Below, piece by piece: positions 48,125 to 56,897 of a stretch of DNA of 64,000 bases. A model generated the notes under the pieces. It was not told where the DNA came from, did not search any database, and was given only the letters and a program-made list of their open reading frames with translations. Origin of the DNA: an uncultured Acidimicrobiales bacterium (lineage in GTDB: Bacteria; Actinomycetota; Acidimicrobiia; Acidimicrobiales; CADCTF01). The first letter of the stretch is position 1. Every line of letters begins with the position of its first letter. The stretch lies in contig CADCTF010000156.1 of assembly GCA_902805655.1 (NCBI GenBank), positions 20,564 to 84,563 on the forward strand. Reading direction: 5' to 3'. Both the position numbers and the translations under genes were made by a program.

Positions 48125-50472
48125 CGCGGAGCACCTCGCAGCGCGTGGGGCCCCAGCGGCCCGATGGGGAGCAGCGGGCGCGGCCCACCGGGGGACTTGG
48201 TCCAGCGCTCGACGTGCCAGCCCCGCTTGCGCGCGACGGCCGCCAGCTTGGCTTCGGGGTTCACGGCCACGGGGTGCCCCACGACCTCCAACATTGGGAG
48301 ATCCGACGCCGAGTCGGCGTAGGCCACGGACTCCTCTAGCGACAAGTTCTCGGCGGCGGCATAGTCCATCAGGATCAGGGCGCGAGCCTCTCCGGTGGGC
48401 GGGCCCTGCTGGAGCTCCCCGTTGTAGGTGCCGTCGGCACGCTGTCCGAGCGAGGCGCTGACGATCTCGTCGAAGAGCGGCCGCAGGGGCTCCACGACGA
48501 AGCTCAGCGCGCCGGTGATGAGCACGGTGCGATGCCCGAGCGCCTTGTGCTCCCGCACTCTCCGCATGCCGGCTGGGAACGACTTGGTGAGGATCAGCTG
48601 CGTGAAGAGCTCGCGCGCGTCCTCTTCGATGCGGTCCACGGGAGCGCCGTCGTAGCGACGATAGAAGTGCCGCAGGAAGTCACCCCGGTCGCGGCGGTCG
48701 AGGGCCAGGAGCCGAGGTCCCTCACGAAGCATGCGGGCGGTGAAGCGGGCCCGGTCGTCACCGGACAGGTGGCGCGTGGCCAGCCAGGAGTAGGACTCCA
48801 CGACGTTGGAGGCGATGAGCGTGTTCTCGAGGTCGAAGGCGGCGAAGTGGCGATCCGGCGACAGGATGGCCCGCTTGCCTCGGTCGAAGCGCGACGGGCC
48901 GGCTCGACGGCCCGGCGTGGTGCGCACCCGGGCGTGCTCCACGACGGAGGGCAGGTGCACCCCGTGCACGAAGTGGTCCCAGTCGATGATTGCCGGGTCG
49001 AAGGCGAACGCGTCCTGGTCGCCGGGCTCGAGGCCTTCGAACAGGACGAGCAGCCGGTCGACCTGGAAGATGGCCTCCGTCTCGGCGTAGGCGCCGTAGA
49101 GCTCGACGTAGGTACGGGCCCGGTCCACTTCGGTCCGACGCTCGTCGAGCTTCGTCGTCCACGCCGCCTGCTGGCCACGGAGCGGCACGGCGCCAACTGC
49201 CTTCTCGGCGAGGGCGACGGCCTTGGTGGCTCGTTGCAGCTGGCGGAGCACCCGGCCCCGGCCCGGGAACGACCACTCGGGCACCACGATCGGCTGGCCG
49301 GCCGTGTCGTAGAGCGGGTGGTCGGTGAAGTAATCGTGCACCAGGTTGACCAGGCGGCGGTACTTCAGGGGGTTCCGCGACCCCGAGGCCACCTGGTAGA
49401 CGGACGGGCCCTCCGGAGCCGGTCCAGCAGCGGCGACGGCGATGATGGCGGCCACCACCAGGTCGACCGGGATGACGTCGACCGTGCCCTCGGGGATGCC
49501 GGGGAACTCCTTCAGCAGGCCTCTCGCATACGAGATGATCACCGGCTCGGCCATGCGGAAGCCGCGGATCCAGCCCGGGAACGGCTCGTGGAGCGCCGAC
49601 TCGATGATCGAGGGCCGCACGATGGTGACGGGTACGTCGCCTCGGTTCTGCAGCAGCGCCCGCTCGCCCAGGGCCTTGGTGTAGGCGTAGGCATCGGGCC
49701 AGCCGAGCGACTGGGCACGGGAACGCCCGGCCTCGACCAGGGAGGCCTTCACCCAGTCCTCGCGAAGCCGCTCGGTCTTCTCGGCCAGCAGCGGCACGCC
49801 CGCTCCACCGAGCTCTGACCGGGCCTGCTTGTGGAAGCCGGCCAGGCGCTCGGGCCGTCGGCTCTCGGCATCGGCGTCGGCCCGCGCCCGTCGTGCGGCG
49901 GCGACCTCGGTGCGCCAGTCGACGGAGGCGGCGAAGGGAGTCTCGGGCAGCACGCGCTCGGGAGAGGCACCCCGCCGGGTGCCGGCGACGTAGGCCGTCG
50001 ACACGGCGACGAGGTGGGCGCCGCTGCCCGACTCGGTGATGGCCTGAGCCACTCGCGACGCTCCGAGCAGGTTGATCTCCACCGCGCTGTCGAGCGGAGA
50101 GTCGAACGAGACGGCTGCGGCCGAGTGGATGACGACTTCGCAGGACGCGAGCAGGGCTCGTCCCTCGTCGTCGAGACCGAGCCCGTCGACCGACACGTCG
50201 CCCGCCATGGTCGTGATGCGCCGGGCCACCTCGGCGTCGAAGCGATCACCCAGCTCGCGACGCAGCCGGTCGAAGCAGTCGTTGCGCAGGATCTCCCGCC
50301 GGACGCGATCGGCTGCGCCTCGTCGGCCCGGTCGGATGAGCAGGGCCACCTCGCACCCCGGCACCGACCGCAGGAGCCGCTCGACGATCGCCGTGCCGAG
50401 GAAGCCCGTGGATCCGGTGACCGCGATGCGCCTTCCGGCCAGGTCGTCGGCGATCACCCCCTTCTCTACCAT
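48121..50472 (-). CDS. Fatty acyl-CoA reductase fused to HAD-type phosphatase
   Basis: A 783-residue fusion. Residues about 8-400 are a fatty acyl-CoA reductase (male-sterility type SDR): Rossmann motif VTGSTGFLGTAIVE, catalytic YAYTK (YxxxK), and PSIIESALHEPFPGWI. Residues about 540-745 are a HAD subclass IB hydrolase: motif I FAAFDLENTLI (Asp547; the second Asp of the usual DxD is Glu549), motif II LITGALSF, motif IV AYADSASDLPML. A reductase would turn acyl-CoA into fatty alcohol or aldehyde; the HAD part could remove a phosphate from a lipid head group. It is the first gene of a five-gene overlapping operon. I start at ATG 50472; upstream open frame lacks homology and would overlap the MscS gene. 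Confidence 0.9.
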   Translation of the reverse strand: MVEKGVIADDLAGRRIAVTGSTGFLGTAIVERLLRSVPGCEVALLIRPGRRGAADRVRREILRNDCFDRLRRELGDRFDAEVARRITTMAGDVSVDGLGLDDEGRALLASCEVVIHSAAAVSFDSPLDSAVEINLLGASRVAQAITESGSGAHLVAVSTAYVAGTRRGASPERVLPETPFAASVDWRTEVAAARRARADADAESRRPERLAGFHKQARSELGGAGVPLLAEKTERLREDWVKASLVEAGRSRAQSLGWPDAYAYTKALGERALLQNRGDVPVTIVRPSIIESALHEPFPGWIRGFRMAEPVIISYARGLLKEFPGIPEGTVDVIPVDLVVAAIIAVAAAGPAPEGPSVYQVASGSRNPLKYRRLVNLVHDYFTDHPLYDTAGQPIVVPEWSFPGRGRVLRQLQRATKAVALAEKAVGAVPLRGQQAAWTTKLDERRTEVDRARTYVELYGAYAETEAIFQVDRLLVLFEGLEPGDQDAFAFDPAIIDWDHFVHGVHLPSVVEHARVRTTPGRRAGPSRFDRGKRAILSPDRHFAAFDLENTLIASNVVESYSWLATRHLSGDDRARFTARMLREGPRLLALDRRDRGDFLRHFYRRYDGAPVDRIEEDARELFTQLILTKSFPAGMRRVREHKALGHRTVLITGALSFVVEPLRPLFDEIVSASLGQRADGTYNGELQQGPPTGEARALILMDYAAAENLSLEESVAYADSASDLPMLEVVGHPVAVNPEAKLAAVARKRGWHVERWTKSPGGPRPLLPIGPLGPHALRGAPR

Positions 50473-50550
50473 GCGGTCGCCGACGCGAGCGACCTGGTGG
50501 GGAGGTCGACCGTCCCCTTCGCTGCAGCCTCGTGCGGGCAGGCTGGGCTC

Positions 50551-51486
50551 GTGCCCGAGGACCATGGATACATCCACCGCTTCGCCCAAGAGCAGCTCGG
50601 GCTCGGTGATTTCGGAGCGGCCACGCTGGAGTTCCTGCTCGTGCGCCCGTTCAAGATCCTGGCGTTGCTGCTCATCGCCCTGCTGGTGAGCCGGTTGGGC
50701 GCCCGCACGATCCGCCGGGCCGTGGCCTCGTTCCGCACCCGAACGGTGCTGCGGGCTTCGTCGGTTCGTGCCGAGCAACGGGCGGCCACGATCGGCGACG
50801 TGCTCGTCAGCGTGCTCCAGGTCGCCATCGTGGTGGTGGCCGCCTTCGTCGTGCTCGACGAGCTCGGTGTGAACCTGGCCCCGCTGATCGCGGGCGCCGG
50901 GATAGCGGGCGTCGCCTTGGGCTTCGGTGCCCAGAGCCTGGTGAAGGACGTCATCTCGGGGCTGTTCATCCTCCTCGAGGACCAGTACGGGGTCGGAGAC
51001 GTCGTCGTGCTCGCGGCGGACGCCACGGGGACGGTGGAGGACGTCGGCCTGCGGGTCACGCGCCTGCGCGCCATCGACGGCACCGTCTGGTTCGTGCCCA
51101 ACGGCGAGATCCGCAAGGTCGGGAACAGCTCGATGGAGTGGTCTCGGGCCCTCATCGACGTCCGTGTGCTGTACACGGCGGATCTGGACCTGGTCCGGCG
51201 GGTCATCAGCGAAGCCGCCGACGCCCTGGCCGCCGAGGAGACCTGGAGGAGCGACATCCTCGAACCGCCGGAGCTGTGGGGCGTGCAGGAGATGGACCCG
51301 GACGGCGTGACCCTCCGCCTCGTTATCAAGACGGCGCCCCGCCAGCAGTGGGCTGTCGCACGCGAGCTACGGGCGAGGATCAGCGCCGGCCTTCGCCGCG
51401 AAGGCGTCTGGGGTGCAGACGCGGCGCTGCCCCCGACACCGGGGCTTCCCGGGGGCGGGGGCAGCGAGCGCGCTACGACCAGCTAG
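50551..51486 (+). CDS. Small-conductance mechanosensitive channel (MscS family)
   Basis: A 311-residue MscS channel. Membrane helices are at about 28-50 (VRPFKILALLLIALLVSRLG) and 85-105; the pore helix and beta domain read LIAGAGIAGVALGFGAQSLVKDVISGLFILLEDQYGVGDVV, the hallmark MscS sequence. It releases osmolytes on sudden hypo-osmotic shock. GTG 50551 is the most sensible start; the frame is open much further upstream, over the divergent reductase gene, but lacks homology. Its TAG lies in the same CTAG as the stop of the convergent CsbD gene. Confidence 0.93.
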   Translation: MPEDHGYIHRFAQEQLGLGDFGAATLEFLLVRPFKILALLLIALLVSRLGARTIRRAVASFRTRTVLRASSVRAEQRAATIGDVLVSVLQVAIVVVAAFVVLDELGVNLAPLIAGAGIAGVALGFGAQSLVKDVISGLFILLEDQYGVGDVVVLAADATGTVEDVGLRVTRLRAIDGTVWFVPNGEIRKVGNSSMEWSRALIDVRVLYTADLDLVRRVISEAADALAAEETWRSDILEPPELWGVQEMDPDGVTLRLVIKTAPRQQWAVARELRARISAGLRREGVWGADAALPPTPGLPGGGGSERATTS

Positions 51487-51659
51487 CGGTTGACGTCCTT
51501 GACCTTGTCGCCGATCGCGTCGGCGGCGTTGGTCAGCTTCTCCTTCGCGCCAGATACGCCTTGGTCGACCTTGCCCTCGCGTTCGAGGTCCTTGTTGCCG
51601 GTGGCATCGCCTACTGCTTCCTTGGCCTTGCCCTTGATGTCGTCCATCTTCTCACCCAT
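51483..51659 (-). CDS. CsbD family stress protein
   Basis: A 58-residue protein: MGEKMDDIKGKAKEAVGDA, then NKDLEREGKVDQ and KEKLTNAADAIGDKVKD, the CsbD pattern of a small, highly charged helical protein induced by general stress. GGAAGG lies about 7 nt before the ATG at 51659. Stop TAG shares the palindrome CTAG with the stop of the convergent MscS gene. Divergent from the amidase gene by 100 bp. Confidence 0.9.
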   Translation of the reverse strand: MGEKMDDIKGKAKEAVGDATGNKDLEREGKVDQGVSGAKEKLTNAADAIGDKVKDVNR

Positions 51660-51759
51660 GGTGAATCACCTTCCGTTGGGGACGAGAGGTGCATACCCGA
51701 CGCCCGGCGTGAGAAACCACGGCGTGCCTAGAGTGGCGGGCCGCGAGCCCGGAGGTTCC

Positions 51760-53169
51760 ATGGCCATCGACTTCCTGTCCCAGACCGTCGGCGAGCTGGC
51801 CGAGGCCGTGCGCAGCGGAACGGTGACGGCCACTGCGCTGGTGGAGCACGCACTCGAGCGGATCGAGGCGCTCGACGGCTCCCTCAACGCCTTCGTCGCC
51901 CTGGACGCAGATGCGGCGCTGGCCGAGGCCCGGCGCCAGGACGAGCGCGTTGCGGGTGGGGACGTGCTGGGTCCGCTGGCCGGCATCCCGCTCGGTGTGA
52001 AGGACCTCGAGGACGCCGTCGGCTTCGTCACCACCAAGGGCTCGGCGGCCTTCGCCGACGGGCCGGTGGCCACGACCGACTCCGCTCTCGTGGAGCGGCT
52101 CAAAGCCGCCGGCGCCATCGTCGTGGGCAAGACGAACACGCCCGAGCTCGCCTACATGGCCGACACGGTCAACGCCACCTTCGGCGCCACCCGCAACCCC
52201 TGGAACCTCGACCACTCGCCCGGCGGGTCCTCCGGCGGGAGTGCCGCGGCCGTCGCCGCCGGCATGGTGCCGCTCGCCACCGCGTCCGACGGAGGTGGCT
52301 CCATCCGCATCCCTGCGGCCCTCTGTGGCCTCCCCGGCTTCAAGCCCAGCCTCGGCCGTGTGCCGACCGGTGGAGCGCACGCCCCCGACTGGCACCACCT
52401 CTCCAGCAAGGGGGTGCAGGCCCGCACCGTCGCCGACACGGTGCTCGCCCTCGACGCCGTGCTGGGCCCCGACCCCACCGACCTGCGCTCGCTGCCGATG
52501 CCCGAGCCGTCGTGGCTCGGCGCGATCGAGGACGCACACCTGCCGGCCAAGGTGGCCTGGTCGCCCACCCTCGGATACGCAGAGGTCGACCGGGAGGTCC
52601 TGGCCATCTGCGAGCGGGCGGTCGGCCGGCTGGCCGATCTCGGGGTGGAGGTGGTCGAGGTGCCCGCCGTCTTCCCCTACGACCCGGCCGGCGCCTGGCT
52701 CACCTTGACCAGCGCGTACAACGCCCGCACCCTCGCGCCGTTCCGCGGCACGGAGGTGTGGGAGCGCATCGATCCTCGGCTGCGGTCTCTCGTCGAGAGC
52801 TTCGGTGCGGGTTCCGCCGAGGCGCTGGTGCACGCGGAGGACGTGGGCCACGAGCTCAACCTCCACCTCGTCGAGCTGTTCCACGACGCCCGCATCCTGC
52901 TCACGCCGACGACGGCAGGAGTGGCCCCGCGCAGCGGCGAAGCGGGCATGGTGAACGGGCAGGCTTCACGGGGCTGGGTGGCCTTCACCTACCCGTTCAA
53001 CATGACCCGGTCGCCGGCGGGTTCGGTGTGCGCCGGCTTCACCGAGGCCGGCCTGCCGGTGGGCCTGCAGCTCGTCGGCCCCCAGCACGGCGACATGATC
53101 GTGCTGCGCACCATGGCCGCCATCGAGGCTGCGCTGCCCGCCGTCGGACGCCCGCCCCTCGCTCGCTGA
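51760..53169 (+). CDS. Amidase signature family hydrolase
   Basis: A 469-residue amidase of the signature family with the Ser-cisSer-Lys triad: Lys in IPLGVKDLEDA, the glycine/serine loop in PGGSSGGSAAAVAAGMVPLATASDGGGSIRIPAAL. Such enzymes hydrolyse amides (acetamide to aryl and fatty amides) to acid and ammonia; the substrate cannot be read. CGLPGFKPSLGRVP is the usual closing of the active site. GGAGG lies 6 nt before the ATG and a TAGAGT -10 candidate about 25 nt upstream. A tRNA-Val(CAC) follows. Confidence 0.93.
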   Translation: MAIDFLSQTVGELAEAVRSGTVTATALVEHALERIEALDGSLNAFVALDADAALAEARRQDERVAGGDVLGPLAGIPLGVKDLEDAVGFVTTKGSAAFADGPVATTDSALVERLKAAGAIVVGKTNTPELAYMADTVNATFGATRNPWNLDHSPGGSSGGSAAAVAAGMVPLATASDGGGSIRIPAALCGLPGFKPSLGRVPTGGAHAPDWHHLSSKGVQARTVADTVLALDAVLGPDPTDLRSLPMPEPSWLGAIEDAHLPAKVAWSPTLGYAEVDREVLAICERAVGRLADLGVEVVEVPAVFPYDPAGAWLTLTSAYNARTLAPFRGTEVWERIDPRLRSLVESFGAGSAEALVHAEDVGHELNLHLVELFHDARILLTPTTAGVAPRSGEAGMVNGQASRGWVAFTYPFNMTRSPAGSVCAGFTEAGLPVGLQLVGPQHGDMIVLRTMAAIEAALPAVGRPPLAR

Positions 53170-53214
53170 GCCTCGGTCCCCCCGGGGCCCTCGGAGGCGT
53201 CGGGCCGCGCCCAC

Positions 53215-53220
53215 TAGAGT
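53215..53220 (+). promoter_or_regulatory. -10 box of tRNA-Val(CAC)
   Basis: TAGAGT ends 14 nt before the first base of the tRNA. The same hexamer precedes the amidase gene at about 51729. Confidence 0.45.
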
Positions 53221-53234
53221 GGCGGTCTCCCAGA

Positions 53235-53311
53235 GGGCGTGTAGCTCAGTTGGTTAGAGCGCGTCGTTCACACCGACGAGGCCAGGGGTTCGAGTCCCTT
53301 CACGCCCACCA
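53235..53311 (+). tRNA. tRNA-Val (anticodon CAC)
   Basis: Complete cloverleaf: acceptor GGGCGTG/CACGCCC, D-arm with GTAGCTCAGTTGGTTAGAGC, anticodon stem CGTCG/CGACG around loop TTCACAC (anticodon CAC, valine), T-arm with GGGTTCGAGTCCC. The 3' CCA is encoded (53309-53311), unlike in the other valine tRNA here. The helicase gene ends 20 nt downstream on the other strand. Confidence 0.95.
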
Positions 53312-53330
53312 AGCAGCACAGCGAGCGCAC

Positions 53331-55832
53331 TCACAGCCGCTCCACTCCGATGGTTCGCACCACGGCCTCGCCGGCCTCCACGCTGGCGGGCAGGTCGACC
53401 ACGGCCACGATGGCCCACTCGTGGAAGGCCTGGGGGTCGTCGAGGATCTGTCGCACCCGCCACTCGGTCTCGTGCTCGGCCACCTCCAGCAGGCCGCTCG
53501 ACCGAGCCGACGGGCTGGTGCCGATCGACGCGTGCTCGCCGAAGTAGGGCGCGAAAGCTGCCTCCCATTGCGCCTGGCTCCAGCTCGGCTCGAGCTCTTC
53601 CAGCCCCCAGTACTGGCGCTTGGCGGCCAGCTCGACCCGGCGGAACATGGCGTTGCGCACGAGGGTCACGAAGGCACGCCGGTTGGCGGTGATCGGCGGC
53701 GGCGTCTCGTCGAGCGGCTGCACCTCGGGCGGCACGGCGGTCTCGGGGTGCTGCAGCTGCTCCCACTCGTCGAGGAGCGAGCTGTCGACCTGGCGCACGA
53801 GCGCACCCAGCCACTCGGTGAGGTCGTAGAGCTCTTCGGTCTTGGCGTCCTCCGGCACCGTCTGCGTCAGCGCCTTGAACGCGCCGCTCAGGTAGCGCAG
53901 CACCACGCCCTCCGAGCGGGCGAGGGCGTAGTGGCCGACGAAGTCGTTGAACGTCATGGCCCGCTCGAAGAGGTCGCGGGCCACGGACTTCGGTGAGAGC
54001 TGGTGGTCGGCGACCCACGGGTGGGCCAGCCGGTAGAAGTCGAGGGCGCCCGAAAGGAGCTCGGCCAGGGGCTTCGGGTAGGTCACCGACTGGAGCAGCA
54101 CCATGCGCTCCTCGTACTCGATGCCGTCCGCCTTCATCTGGGTCACCGCCTCACCGCGGGCCTTCGACTCCTGGGCGTGCAGCACCTGAGATGGGTCGTC
54201 GAGGGTCGACTCGACGACGGAGAGCACGTCCAACGCGTAGGTGTCCGACTCGCGGTCGAGGAGCTCGAAGGCGGCGAGGGCGAACGGGCTCAACGGCTGG
54301 TTCAGCGCGAAGTCGAGCTGTAGGTCCACCGTCACCCGGGTGGTGCGGCCGGCGTCGTCAGGGGCGTCGAGCCGCTCGACCACACCCGCGGCCAGCAACG
54401 ACCGATAGATGGAGATGGATCGGCGGACGTGACGCCGTTGGGCCGGGCGAGGCTCGTGGTTGTCGACGAGCAGGTCGCGCATGGCCCGACAGCCGTCACC
54501 CGGTCGGTCGAGGACGTTCAGGAGCATGGAGTGGGACACCGCGAAGCTCGACGTCATCGTCTCCGGCGCCGCCGAGACGAGCCGCTCGAACGTGGGGGCG
54601 CCCCACGACACGAACCCGTCCGGCGGCTTCTTGCGCACGACCTTCCGGCGTTGCTTCTCGTCGGTGCCCGCCTTGGCCAGCGCCTTCTCGTTCTCCACCA
54701 CGTGGTCGGGCGCCTGCACCACCACGGTGCCGGCCACGTCGAACCCGGCCCGCCCGGCGCGCCCGGCGATCTGGTGGAACTCACGTGCGCTGAGGTGGCG
54801 CACCTTGGTGCCGTCGTACTTGCTGAGCGCGGTGAAGAGCACCGACCGGATGGGCACGTTGATGCCGACGCCGAGCGTGTCGGTGCCGCAGATCACCTTC
54901 AGGAGCCCGGCCTGGGCCAGGCGCTCCACCAGGCGGCGGTACTTGGGCAGCATGCCGGCGTGGTGCACCCCGACGCCGTGGCGGACGTGCCGGGACAGCG
55001 TGCGACCGAACGCCGTGGTGAACCGGAAGTCACCGAGCAGGGTCGCGATGGCGTCCTTCTCCTCCCGGCTGCACACGTTCACGCTCATGAGCGACTGAGC
55101 CCGCTCCGCCGCCGCCGCCTGGGTGAAGTGCACGACGTAGACCGGTGCCTGGTGCGTGCCCAGCAGCTGTTCGAGGGTCTCGTGCACCGGCGTGGTGCGC
55201 CACTCGTAGTGCAACGGCACCGGACGGGTCGTGTTCGAGATGGATGCGGTGGGCCGCCGGGTGCGACGGGTCAGGTCCTCCTCGAGGCGGGAGACGTCTC
55301 CGAGCGTGGCCGACATCAGCAGGAACTGCGCCTGCGGCAGGGTCAGGAGGGGCACCTGCCAGGCCCATCCGCGGTCAGGGTCGGAGTAGAAGTGGAACTC
55401 GTCCATCACGACCTGCCCGATGGTGGACGAGGCGCCTTCCCGCAGTGCGATGTTGGCCAGGATCTCGGCCGTGCAGGCGATGATCGGGGCCGATGCGTTG
55501 ACGCTCGAGTCGCCGGTCATCATGCCGACGTCGGCCGTGCCGAACGTGGCGCACAGATCGAAGAACTTCTCCGACACGAGGGCCTTGATCGGTGCCGTGT
55601 AGAAGGTGCGCCTGCGCTCCGCGAGTGCGGTGAAGTGGGCCCCCGTCGCCACCAGGCTCTTCCCCGACCCGGTCGGCGTGCTCAGGATGACGTTCGAGCC
55701 CGAGACCAGCTCGATGAGCGCCTCCTCCTGCGCCGGATACAGCTCGAGCCCGCGCTCGCCGGCCCACTCGGCGAAGAGGTCGAAGAGGACGTCTGGGTCG
55801 GGCTGGGCGGGGATGCGGTCGGTCAGGTTCAC
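53331..55832 (-). CDS. Ski2-like DEAD/DEAH-box helicase with DUF3516
   Basis: An 833-residue superfamily 2 helicase. Motif I is LSTPTGSGKSLVA (about 50-62), motif II MDEFHFY, motif III MSATLGD, motif V/VI CGTDTLGVGINVPIR and HQIAGRAGRAGFD. The long C-terminal region (about 400-833) is the DUF3516 domain of actinobacterial Ski2-like helicases. These unwind structured RNA or RNA-DNA, but their exact role is not settled. GTG start with TAGGTT 12 nt upstream, so a very short leader. The gene faces tRNA-Val(CAC). Confidence 0.92.
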   Translation of the reverse strand: MNLTDRIPAQPDPDVLFDLFAEWAGERGLELYPAQEEALIELVSGSNVILSTPTGSGKSLVATGAHFTALAERRRTFYTAPIKALVSEKFFDLCATFGTADVGMMTGDSSVNASAPIIACTAEILANIALREGASSTIGQVVMDEFHFYSDPDRGWAWQVPLLTLPQAQFLLMSATLGDVSRLEEDLTRRTRRPTASISNTTRPVPLHYEWRTTPVHETLEQLLGTHQAPVYVVHFTQAAAAERAQSLMSVNVCSREEKDAIATLLGDFRFTTAFGRTLSRHVRHGVGVHHAGMLPKYRRLVERLAQAGLLKVICGTDTLGVGINVPIRSVLFTALSKYDGTKVRHLSAREFHQIAGRAGRAGFDVAGTVVVQAPDHVVENEKALAKAGTDEKQRRKVVRKKPPDGFVSWGAPTFERLVSAAPETMTSSFAVSHSMLLNVLDRPGDGCRAMRDLLVDNHEPRPAQRRHVRRSISIYRSLLAAGVVERLDAPDDAGRTTRVTVDLQLDFALNQPLSPFALAAFELLDRESDTYALDVLSVVESTLDDPSQVLHAQESKARGEAVTQMKADGIEYEERMVLLQSVTYPKPLAELLSGALDFYRLAHPWVADHQLSPKSVARDLFERAMTFNDFVGHYALARSEGVVLRYLSGAFKALTQTVPEDAKTEELYDLTEWLGALVRQVDSSLLDEWEQLQHPETAVPPEVQPLDETPPPITANRRAFVTLVRNAMFRRVELAAKRQYWGLEELEPSWSQAQWEAAFAPYFGEHASIGTSPSARSSGLLEVAEHETEWRVRQILDDPQAFHEWAIVAVVDLPASVEAGEAVVRTIGVERL

Positions 55833-55888
55833 GGCGGGGAAGCCAACCTACCGAGCGGCTGAGCGCCGTGCCGGCGTTCGCGTGAGGC

Positions 55889-56461
55889 TCAGTCGGTCGG
55901 GTCGTCGGCGTCGAACGCCGAGCTGGTGGACCGCAGTGCCGTGTCCCGGGCGAGGGACAGATGCCCGCCGAGGTACCCGCTGGCTGCGGTCACCGCCGCG
56001 CCGGTGAGCGCGAGCGCCGCGCCCTTGCCGTGGCGTTGGCGATGACGGGCCGACCACGACGCGATGTACAGGGCCAACGCAACCGTGTTGGCGGCGGCGT
56101 GGACGACGCCGACCCGCCGTTCGGTGGGCGAAGCCGCCGTCCAGTCCGACGCGCCGGTCACGGCGGTGGGGATGGCCGCCACGATCCCCACGGCGATGAG
56201 CCGACGGGAGGCGCTCCGCGACGCCCGGCCGCCGATGAGATCGAGCACCGACGCACTCGTCCACGTGCCGATCGGGACGTCGGTCAACATCGGGTGCAGG
56301 GCGTGACCCAACCAGCGGCCGCCGAGCGCCGCTCGCACCGGCCCTTCGCGCATCGATGCCGGCAGAAGCCGGTCGAGACCGTGGACGACCGGATCGAGCT
56401 TCGTCTCCTGCTCCACCTGCTCGGTCAGTCGGTAGAGCGTGCTCTGCGACTCGCGCTTCAT
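55889..56461 (-). CDS. DUF2231 membrane protein
   Basis: A 190-residue membrane protein: an N-terminal soluble segment (LVHGLDRLLPASMREG), then about four hydrophobic helices with HPMLTDVPIGTWTSASVLDLIGG, AVGIVAAIPTAVTGASDWT and LALTGAAVTAASGYLGGHLS, the DUF2231 pattern. The conserved His of HPMLTD could bind metal or haem; family members are predicted electron-transfer or metal-related membrane proteins. It overlaps the upstream gene by ATGA, so the two are co-translated. Confidence 0.88.
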   Translation of the reverse strand: MKRESQSTLYRLTEQVEQETKLDPVVHGLDRLLPASMREGPVRAALGGRWLGHALHPMLTDVPIGTWTSASVLDLIGGRASRSASRRLIAVGIVAAIPTAVTGASDWTAASPTERRVGVVHAAANTVALALYIASWSARHRQRHGKGAALALTGAAVTAASGYLGGHLSLARDTALRSTSSAFDADDPTD

Positions 56462-56802
56462 CGTGCCTCCCGGAATCCGACGAAGGCTCCGCCGACGGCG
56501 CTGAGGACGGCGAACCCGGCCCCCCCGCGCCTGGTGCGGAGGAAGTCCGTCGCGCTGACCACTGCGTCGACTGTGTCCGCGACCGCGCTCAGACGAAGTG
56601 CCCGCCGGAGCGCGGCCGGCTCGCCGCTCGACGTCAGGACGGCCACCCCGAGCAGCGCGTCGCGGGCGCCCAGGACGCGCAGTGCGCCGTGCACATCGGG
56701 CTGACGGGCCACCGCCCCGAGCCACGGAGACGCCGCCTTCGGTGCCAGCATCAGTGCGAGCCCGACCGCGACGCGGGAGGCGCCATAGAGGGTTGCGACC
56801 AT
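56458..56802 (-). CDS. Small membrane protein, DUF4267-like
   Basis: A 114-residue hydrophobic protein from ATG 56802; the frame extends to 56919 but the extra N-terminus is unlike any family. Three to four helices: ATLYGASRVAVGLALMLA, GALRVLGARDALLGVAVLTS, ADTVDAVVSATDFL, GAGFAVLSAVGGAFVGF. This fits the DUF4267 pattern of a small four-helix membrane protein. It is co-translated with the DUF2231 gene (ATGA). Function unknown. Confidence 0.7.
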   Translation of the reverse strand: MVATLYGASRVAVGLALMLAPKAASPWLGAVARQPDVHGALRVLGARDALLGVAVLTSSGEPAALRRALRLSAVADTVDAVVSATDFLRTRRGGAGFAVLSAVGGAFVGFREAR

Positions 56803-56897
56803 GGCGCCGGCGCTACCCAACGTCGCAGGGGAGCAATCGGGTGCGATACTGGTAGTTCGCCCCCCATCGGAGGCGAGAGGTTGCAAGGGAGCGCCAG

